37,562 nt of DNA from Rhizaria sp. SCN 62-66 (Eukaryota; Rhizaria, unplaced): NCBI GenBank assembly GCA_001724265.1, contig MEDY01000306.1, positions 1 to 37,562 on the forward strand, read 5' to 3'. Positions 30,162 through 37,562 of this stretch are shown one piece after another. Within the stretch, counting starts at the first letter, position 1, and each line of letters begins with the position of its first letter. The notes under the pieces were generated by a model. It was not told the DNA's origin. It did not search any database and was given only the letters and a program-made list of their open reading frames with translations. A program made the position numbers and the translations under genes.

Positions 30162-33100
30162 ATGCACTTGCCGCTTGACGTCACTGTTGCTGACCCCAAC
30201 GTCACACCAGCATACGACGCTCAATGTGTTGCATTTGCCGCATATGGTAACAGCTTGTTAGGATTTTCCACCGGCACACTTGACGGCGTGCCTCCGGACG
30301 CGCGTTTCATTTGGTTTATTCAGTTCCTCCTCGCTGCAATCGTCACGGTACGTTTCTCTCGATCTACGTTGCAAGATACTCGCACCCAGTTCTGTTCATG
30401 TGACATTACTCTACACAAGTCCTTGTCCAATATTGTTCACATCTATTTCATTTTTAACTTGTAATTGCTTCTTAGAGTGTGCTCTTGGTGTGTCTCGTGC
30501 TTGTTCAAGTGCGCCTGCGCAAGTTCCAGTCTAGGCCGTGTGACCACTCTGCTCCTGCCAACACCTCTGCAGCCAGTTCGACAGGTGCAGTTGCAGCGTC
30601 AGCGCCAACCGAGACAGCAGTTACTCTGTGCCGACCGCACACCTTCCTCGCCCACGCGCTCGCGACCCTGCGCACATTTCGTCTCTTTCTGCTCTTTTTA
30701 TTGGTCCTATCCACGCTTCGCTCGGCGGCACTCGGACTGATATCGCTTGCGCCCGTGTCCCTCGCCCGTCTCCCGCCGGCGTGGCGTTCCCCTGCCTCTG
30801 CCCCAACTGACACTAGCCAGTCAACGCTGGGCACGGTCGTCTCGGCGGCTGCGGCGGCGCTGGCGTCGCCGGCCGTTGCGCTGACGCTCGCGGCGGCGGT
30901 TGCGGCGGTGCTTGTCGCTGCAATTGTCAAGAGGACCAGCGCCGACTACGCGGTCGCAGTGCTTGGTCCGACGCCACAGGTACTTGAATCTGCTACCGTG
31001 ACACCGCACGCGAGCGCAAGTGCGATACAGCATTAGCGCAGGCACAAGTGCGAGCACGATCACACGCATTTTGCCAATCAGGAACAAGAGCAAGAACAGG
31101 TGTTGCTTTTAGAGCAGCAGCTCTTGCAACAGCAGCGGGAGCAATTTGAGCAACACCAGCAGTATCAGCTGTCACTGCTATCGGAGTCGTCGCGAGCGCT
31201 AGGCTTCGCAGTCTCGCAGCCACGGCCGACAGCGCAGACAGGCAATCATTCACAGCAGCAACGCCTAAGCAACAGCTATCTGCTCACAGTCTCCGGTCGG
31301 CCACGTAGGCCAGCAGCGCCATCGGCCACAAGCGCAACAGAAGGAGCTGTGACACCGACGAGGACGAGTGGCTGCTGCTGTCGCGGCCGCCTCAGCGGGC
31401 GCGGCAGCCGCCGCGGCCGCGTTTGCGTTTGGGCTGCGTGCTCCGCTGTGACTGCACTTGCACTCACCGCAACCACGGTCGCGGTTGTGTGGGCGGAGAC
31501 TGTTTCGAGCCCGCAGTCAGTCTCCGGGTCCTTGACTCATGGAGACCGACAGTCGCAGTCAGTGCCGCGGTCACTTACGGCTGCAACAGTAAGGTACGTA
31601 GATCATCATAATACGTCGAGTTTCATGGACACACTACGGATTGATACGTCTCGAAATATGGTGACATATTAGTTTAAACCATATAGCCACTCCGCCGATC
31701 TGTTCTCTGATCTTGTTTCGAATTTTATTTCCGTTGCCTTTGTTCTTGTCACCACAGCGTGCATTGGAGAGACCTCCTCCGCTTCTGGCCCCTGCTTCTC
31801 AGCGCTGCAAGCGGCCTGATAAGCGCGCTTGCGCTCTGGGCCGCTGCCGCAGCAGCCACAGCGGCCGCCCCAGCTACAGCGGCAACGTCAACAACACCGG
31901 CAAATACTGTGAATGCGCCGGCTGCGTTCCGCCGTCTTGGCGAGGGTGGCAGTCTCGATGATACTGCGGCCGACAACGGCGACGACGGCCACGAGGCAAC
32001 AGCGAGCGCTCTCTCTGGCGCCGGCGCCGACGCCTATTCCGACACCGGCGCCAATGCGTATAGTCCGCTGGCCTCGTTGGCACCGGCACAGACCTCACGC
32101 GCAGGCACGCTTGCTAGCAACTGCAGTAAGGTTTACGCTAGCGCCGGTGCCACTTCCGCTGCGGTTAGCCAAGGCTTAGAGCCGCTCGCCATTCCGCGCT
32201 CGCGGCCACGCGCTCCGAACGCACAGGTGACGGGCTACTATGACTACCGCGACAGCTACCGCACTCGCGCTGGTCTGAGCAACGACACGGTTTCACGGAA
32301 GAGTGGAACTGCTGGCACAGCATTGACCGCAAGCCAGCCACTGCTGCATCCTCTGCCGCCGCCCCCACCGCCACCTCGGCCACCGACGCCAAGCGCGTTA
32401 TCAGCGCAACACAGGAGCGCTACAGCGAACCTGCTTGCTGCTGCAGATGTTAGTGACCCGGTGTCCGAACCCATGAGTGCGGATTGCTCTACATCTTCTA
32501 GTGATGTAATCACGAGTGTGTCGGAGCGTGTTGCCGACACCGTTGGACGCTATGATAGCCGGCACTGTGTTGACATTAAACTTGAGCCGCAATGTGCAGA
32601 TGTTAAGTCAAATACGACCAAGACTGCGCTGCATCATACAAGCGCACAGTCACCGCAATCCGAAGCAACGACAAAGCGCGATGTAACGTTGCCGGACGAC
32701 GACTGCGAGTTTGATGATGATAACGACGAGAACGAGAACACACAGTTCAAGTCTAATTCCGTCAGGCATCCTCACGGCAACACCAGCGCTCGCGGTGGCA
32801 GCAAGCACACGACTCAGTGCAGCAAACGCACACACGGCAGAACGAGCGCTGGGTTGAAGACTGTGACAACGAAGCCTAGGAGTCCTGCAGCGCGTAGCAC
32901 CTTAGCTGTTGAGCCCGCTGGGCCCGTGACTGCCGAGGCTACATCCGCGACTGTGATCCCGGCTGCCGCATGTGTCGGCAATACTGCAGTCATGTGTACC
33001 CAAGAAACGGAAAACGGTTCAATTCCAGCGGAGGCGTTGGATGATGTCGGCAGCATTGTTCCTGCACCTATCGGCGCTTCCGCATGTTCCCGCGATGAAG

Positions 33101-36100
33101 CTGTGGCCGGTGTTAGCCCAGTGCTGCAACAAGTGTTGACGTCTCAGACTGAGCCTGCGCAGCTGCACCAACTCGACCAGCAGATTGGGCAGCAACCGCA
33201 GCCGGGTATGATGCAACAGCAGTATTACAACTTCGATCACAACAACGGCTATCGCTCAGCGCTCTCCCCTACAGACTCTCTTTGCACTCCGTACATCGAT
33301 GCGGGAGCTTACGGCGCGGGTCTAGCTCCTCCATACAATGGCGAAAACGCTACTTGCGCAATGATGCAGTATGGAAACGTGTTCAGTATGCCGACGCACA
33401 TCGACAACCCGCTGACACAGAGTCTTAAGCACCCGCTGCTGACGCCGGCGCCGACGCCCGTAGCTAGCCTCTATATGCGTGACGATGTGAGCCGCCATTC
33501 TACAAAGGTTACAGCTAGCAGCGGCACGCGTGCCCAGTCAAATCGCTCTTCGAACACGGACTCTGTATGTGATACAGATTGTGATGGTTCCAGTCCATGT
33601 TTAAATGCACGCATAGCAAAGCGGCAGCGCCAGACACAACCGTTATTGGCAAGTTCTGTTCCCGTTGCACTGTCCAATTTTGCACTCCTAGAACAACTTG
33701 CTATTTTGTCACAACAGTCTTCGCCTCGCTCACGCTCTCGCCCACAGCTACTATCAGCACCGGCGCCCGCGGGCACTCTGAGTCGCATGCTTGATAGCCT
33801 GGCGACCGGGCAGCGGCGGTGGCTGCGGCGGCGTCTGCTACTCCCGCTGGCGCTCACGCATGTGGCCGCGGTGACTGCAATTGCCGCGACAACTGTGCTC
33901 GATGTGCTGGGCACGCTTGCAAGCACTAGTGGTCACCGTGCTCACAACTCAGCTGTCACTGCTAACATTGCCTTCACTTCTACAGTGACGACCAACACTG
34001 AGCATGCGTGCGCTTACAAGCACTGGCCCGTGGCAGTCGCGGCTCTGGCGCTGGCAGGGGGGCTGCTGCCAATCGTGCTAGCAATTGTTGTCGCTGTCTC
34101 GGTTAAGGTGGCGCTTGCGGCAGCGCCAGTCTCTGCGGCAGCGACTTCGACGACTCCCGCCAGTCATGGCGCCAATACTGACAAAGCAGAGACCGTACGT
34201 GACGGCACACGTGTAAGCAACACCGCACACGTCAGTGGGCTAACACTGGTGACCCACGTTGCAGCGACGGTGGCCGCTGTCAGCGACTTGCTTTGCGAAC
34301 GCAACGATGCCGCAACTCGCAGTGCTGAGCGAGGCAGCAACATCGTCAGCTCCAGCCTATCTACCGACTCCGCGCTTGAATGCGTGACTGATGCGGCATT
34401 GCAATGCAACCTTGCTAACGGCACGGACGCTGAAAACCGCACCTACATTTCCGACGTAGACTCGGTGTATTCAGACCCGCCCACACACAGTCAGTTGGCT
34501 AACAGCCATGGCGACAGCGTGCCAAGCGTATCTGCAACTGGCGTCAGTGATTTGCCTCCCGCGGTAAGTGACGAAGTCGACGCGAGCGTTGTCCGGTGCG
34601 TGCCCGAGACCGTGCTTGATGTTCTTGATGATTGCGATCAATGCACTTCACGCGCAGGCGCTGTTGATGCAGATGCATTGGCGCTTTCAGTCGCCATTCA
34701 TGCCTACCTTTGGCTTGGTGCCGCGTTGCCACAGCAGCTCTGCATGCACATTCACGCGCAGTCTAAGCAGTTCCCTTCACGACGACGCTCTTATAAGCAG
34801 AGAGTGAATCAGCTGCAGCAATGTAACGCAGATGCCCACGCGCAGCAGCGTCCGCAGTCGTCCGACTGTCCCGCAATGGCAGAATCCGTACCCGCACGGT
34901 TCACGCGCGACCTGAGTGTGTGCCTGTCTTCGCCCTCAGATCCAGACCTTGGGTCTGGCCCTGATAACCGTTGTCGTGGCAATGACGTGGCCGGTAGCAG
35001 TGGTGACGTGTGTGGACTCGATGATGGCGACAGAGGCTACGACTGCGGGCCCGGAACCATTGTTGTCAACTCCTTTCACCGTGACTCACACGTTCTTGGC
35101 TGCGTAGCTTGTCATCTATCCGCCGTTGCAGTGAGGAATGCGACGATCACCGCCGCAGCATCTGCTGCAGTCGCTGAGGCGAATGTCAGTCAAGGCGTTG
35201 ACACCAGTAACGATGCCAATTGCAATAAGGCCCTGCATACAAATGATACGCTACAACAACGCCCGCGGCCGCGCTCGCAGTCGCAGTTGGCGGCGCTGTC
35301 CCAGCCCCAGTCCAAGACGCGGTACATGCAGCACCGACACAGTGAGCTGGCTGAGACCTTGCTGACGCCAGCTCGCATAGCGCCATCCCAAGCCGATCGT
35401 CAGACGCAGCAGGACAACTGTGATGCTCTGCAACAGACTGGCACTGGCAGCGACGCTCTGCCCTCACACCATGAGTGCGATTCTACAACGGTGCGGGTGT
35501 CTCAGCCACGTCGCCTAAGCGGCACTGTCTTTACGCAAGCTACGCGTGGTGCGTTCTTCCGCGCTAAGTCATTGTCGCAGTCGCACGCGTACACTGCGTA
35601 CACGGATAGCACTGCCACACACTGCGATGCCAGCGCCGAATCAGCTCGCGCCAATGATGCACGCGCGAGTTGTTACCGGCCACCGCAGTACTTCGTCTAC
35701 GCTCACGGCACCGGCAACGACGCTGACACCGAGGCGGGCGCACCTACGCCCGCTGCCACAAATGACTATGATACTGCCAATGCCGTCACAAATCAGAAAC
35801 AAGAGCAGCAGCTGCAGACGACCCTGGACAGCATCGTCCCAGTCCCGCCCCCGACCCCGCCACCTCTGGCCCACGTCCCCCGCGCCCGCCCGCGCTACGG
35901 CGCCCGCCCGCGCTACGGCGCGCCCGTGAGCGCGGGCGAGCGCGCGCTGCTGCGGTCGCTGGGGCTGGGCGGCGTTGGCAGCCGGGGCCCGCCCCTGCCA
36001 ATGCCGCTCGCGACGGCGACCGCAGCCGCGCTGGCCGGCACGATCGGCTGGGCGGACGGGCCGGCGTCGAATGCATCAGCAACAGCGGCAGCTGCGGCAG

Positions 36101-36624
36101 ATGCAGCGGATGCGGGGGCTGATGTTGCTGGAGACGGTGCGTACGGTGAGAGCTACTCTAACTACGATGACTACTCGCGTTATCTAGAACAACGGCAACA
36201 AGAACACAGTGCACTTAAGCAGGAGCTGGGGCTTAGCGGAAGGTCAAACGCCGATGTTGACCCCAGCAGCAACACGTACAACACCGCGGGAGGTGCCAGC
36301 ACTCGTGATGCTTCCGAACTCGGCTACGACGAACCAATCTTGAGTCCAACCACCGGACTACTCACGACGGCCGTGGCAACAGCGCAACGCAAGCAAAAGC
36401 GTCCTGCGCATGATCAATCCTGGACACGAGAGCGTGATTCTCAGCGCCAGGAGCAGCATCAGCAGCATCGGCAACAGCAGCAGCGACTGCAGCAGCAACG
36501 TAATCGTGAAAGTTGGATGGGGGCAGCGGCGGCTGCTGCTGCGGCAGAGCAGTGGGAGTGGCAGCAACAACGCCAGCGAGATCATGATGATGATCTGACG
36601 GAACATCTGGCGTACAATGGCTGA
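30162..36624 (+). CDS. Giant multi-spanning membrane protein with seven-helix topology
   Basis: Four exons, 30162-30347, 30476-30979, 31082-31593 and 31758-36624, give 2,022 residues. No family is recognised. Hydrophobic segments lie at about 49-72, 130-158, 180-213, 344-368, 407-435, 1092-1115 and 1157-1188, plus a weaker one near 1374-1395. The short N-terminus has an NVT sequon. Basic flanks follow or precede helices so that the positive-inside rule places the N-terminus outside, as in seven-helix receptors: VRLRKFQ after helix 1, IVKR after 3, GRGSRRGR before 4, QRRWLRRR before 6. The loop after helix 5 is then about 655 residues and the tail about 830, both Ser/Thr/Ala/Gln-rich, with a PPPPPPPRPPTP motif and a final polyGln/His region. 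A receptor is inference from topology alone; a transporter or scaffold remains possible. Confidence 0.7.
30348..30475 (+). other. Intron 1 of the giant membrane-protein gene
   Basis: 128 nt, donor ACG|GTACGT and acceptor TTGCTTCTTAG, phase 0. Splicing fuses FIWFIQFLLAAIVT to SVLLVCLVLV, so the first predicted membrane helix is made only after splicing. This is a strong internal check on the model. Confidence 0.88.
30980..31081 (+). other. Intron 2 of the giant membrane-protein gene
   Basis: 102 nt, donor CAG|GTACTT and acceptor TTTTGCCAATCAG, phase 0. It is the shortest and least certain intron here. It is needed to pass from the exon 2 frame, which stops at 31036, to the Gln-rich frame that begins EQEQEQVLLLEQQ. 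An acceptor at 31099 would also keep phase and would shorten the product by six residues. Confidence 0.65.
31594..31757 (+). other. Intron 3 of the giant membrane-protein gene
   Basis: 164 nt, donor AAG|GTACGT and acceptor TTGTCACCACAG, phase 2. It connects SLTAATV through a split Ser codon to VHWRDLLRFWPLLL. Only this phase opens the 1,621-codon final exon. Confidence 0.85.
35882..35917 (+). repeat. 18-bp perfect tandem duplication in the C-terminal tail
   Basis: Two identical 18-bp copies (35882-35899 and 35900-35917) encode ARPRYG twice. They follow a proline-rich VPVPPPTPPPLAHVP segment, so the tail carries a short basic Pro/Arg/Tyr motif in duplicate. Confidence 0.85.
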
Positions 36625-36867
36625 CAACGACGAAGAGGGGTACTTAGGCCATTGAGCATATATATGAGGGGAAAACACCAAATATGTTAATAAGTTTACA
36701 TGGAAACTTGAAATATAACTGGGCACGCAAAGAATGAATGAACAATTCATTATTCTTCAAAACCTCTCAGCAAAACTTCCGTCAGATATGTTATTGTCAC
36801 ATTAAAACACTCTTCTAATAAAGCATTTTATTTATATGGAATGGTTTCTTTCTTCTGAATTGTGCTA

Positions 36868-37050
36868 TCAGGCCCCAAGCATGAGCTTCGCGGCGGCAGC
36901 AGCAGCGGCGGGGGTGGCAGCAGCAGCAGCGGCGGGCTTGGCCGCGGGGGTCGCGGTCGGCGACTCAAGCCCGAGCGCGGTCGCAGCAGCGGTGGCAGGC
37001 TTCCCAACTTCTCTTTCATTGGCACGCCAACGGTGATCGCCAAGATCACA
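36868..37050 (-). pseudogene. Possible orphan 3' exon or gene remnant, Ala/Pro/Lys-rich
   Basis: On the minus strand a frame ending at TGA (36868-36870) reads as an Ala/Pro/Thr/Lys tail (GKPATAAATALGLESPT, then PAAKPAAAAAATP, ending KLMLGA). Its alanines are almost all GCC/GCT, the pattern of highly expressed genes in this window. The frame closes upstream at a TGA near 37060 with no ATG, and the sequence beyond is AT-rich. The plus strand has a competing 51-codon Ala-rich frame (ATG 36881) with GCG/GCA codons. The island may be the broken end of a gene, a lone exon or a low-complexity patch. Confidence 0.2.
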
Positions 37051-37322
37051 GTGTCAGACTCACATACCGGCGCGAACGTTACGTGAAAGATCTAAATGTG
37101 AAGTCCAACTATTAATATGTGTCAATTGACTCTTAGTGCTTTCACAATCTGTTGTCACAAAATTACGCAAAATTACGTAACTACATGTACGATGTCAATA
37201 ATTTGCAAAATAAGAGCGATGAAAAAAATCTGTAGTGCATGTATTACTTTTGTTATTTTTGTTATTGCGGTGATTGTGATGCAGTTGAAATTTAAGTCAA
37301 TGGTAAAGTAGCTAAGCCTAAG

Positions 37323-37350
37323 TACCCCTGATGTAGAGGTTTATGAAAAA
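37323..37350 (-). repeat. 28-bp subterminal inverted repeat, right copy
   Basis: Perfect reverse complement of 72-99, beginning TACCCCTGATG and ending TTATGAAAAA. It lies 213 bp from the right end, whereas the left copy is 72 bp from the left end. Confidence 0.85.
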
Positions 37351-37562
37351 CGCAAAAACGAGCCTGGAAGGGGCGGTTTTAAATATCCATACAACTTTGC
37401 CAAACATCCGTCAAATGAAACATATTTTTGATATCATGTATGAAACTTGTTTTTTTAACTATTTTTATGATTATAATTGCATTATCGCGCTGGAGTATCT
37501 TCCTACGAAGACGCGCGGTCCCACCCCCTCCTCAACGAAGCTTGACGAACTCTTTCTTTAGC

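Larger units (their letters stand above)
36625..37562. other. Right-end AT-rich spacer with a GC-rich island
   Basis: Most of this 938-bp end is AT-rich without a gene; it should contain the 3' UTR of the giant membrane-protein gene. One GC-rich island (about 36868-37060) interrupts it, described separately. One copy of the 28-bp repeat lies at 37323-37350, and the last 210 bases beyond it show nothing recognisable. Confidence 0.5.

Noticed and set aside
35101-35115. CVACH motif in the giant membrane protein as a cytochrome c haem site
   Set aside because: It is a lone CXXCH in a disordered, low-complexity tail predicted to be cytoplasmic, without an axial ligand context or cytochrome fold.
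72-37350. Whole window as a large transposon bounded by terminal inverted repeats
   Set aside because: There is no transposase, integrase or polymerase gene, and the cargo is conserved cellular machinery. The repeats are also not at matching distances from the ends.

Overview
The window reads as nuclear DNA of a ciliated, heterotrophic unicellular eukaryote. The genes have spliceosomal introns, GC-rich coding sequence and AT-rich spacers, and many Ala, Asn, Gln and Ser homopolymers inside proteins. Cargo includes a core intraflagellar transport subunit (IFT57), the WASH complex scaffold (strumpellin/WASHC5) and the HOPS tether subunit VPS41. I cannot name the lineage from sequence alone. No tRNA, rRNA, CRISPR array, transposase or viral gene is recognisable.

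Layout, left to right: a giant Wee1-like kinase (355-6693, minus); a MORN-repeat protein fused to a paladin-type pseudophosphatase (7213-9288, plus, 2 exons); WASHC5 (10377-14164, minus, 3 exons); an abundant-looking secreted Ala/Lys coiled-coil protein (15140-16903, plus); IFT57 (17450-19446, minus, 4 exons); an unknown coiled-coil/His-Gln-rich protein (20044-22526, plus, 2 exons); VPS41 (22856-27273, minus, 2 exons); a RutE-like nitroreductase with an acylation-type N-terminus (28489-29271, plus); and a very large multi-spanning membrane protein with seven-helix, receptor-like topology (30162-36624, plus, 4 exons). The first eight genes alternate strictly in strand, so spacers are divergent promoters or convergent 3' ends in turn.

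Eleven introns of 102-239 nt can be placed. Their donors are almost invariant (GTACGT in eight, GTACAC, GTACTT and GTTCGT once each), and only phases 0 and 2 occur. By function, IFT57 and the RSPH1-like MORN protein point to the cilium; WASHC5 and VPS41 act on successive endosomal steps; the Wee1-like kinase belongs to cell-cycle control. There is no sign that neighbours form an operon-like pathway.

Most worth a second look: the MORN-pseudophosphatase fusion with a natural Cys-to-Ser change in the signature loop; the 2,022-residue seven-helix protein; the nitroreductase that appears to be anchored to membranes by dual acylation; the kinase whose domain is split by four huge coding inserts; and a perfect 28-bp inverted repeat close to both window ends.
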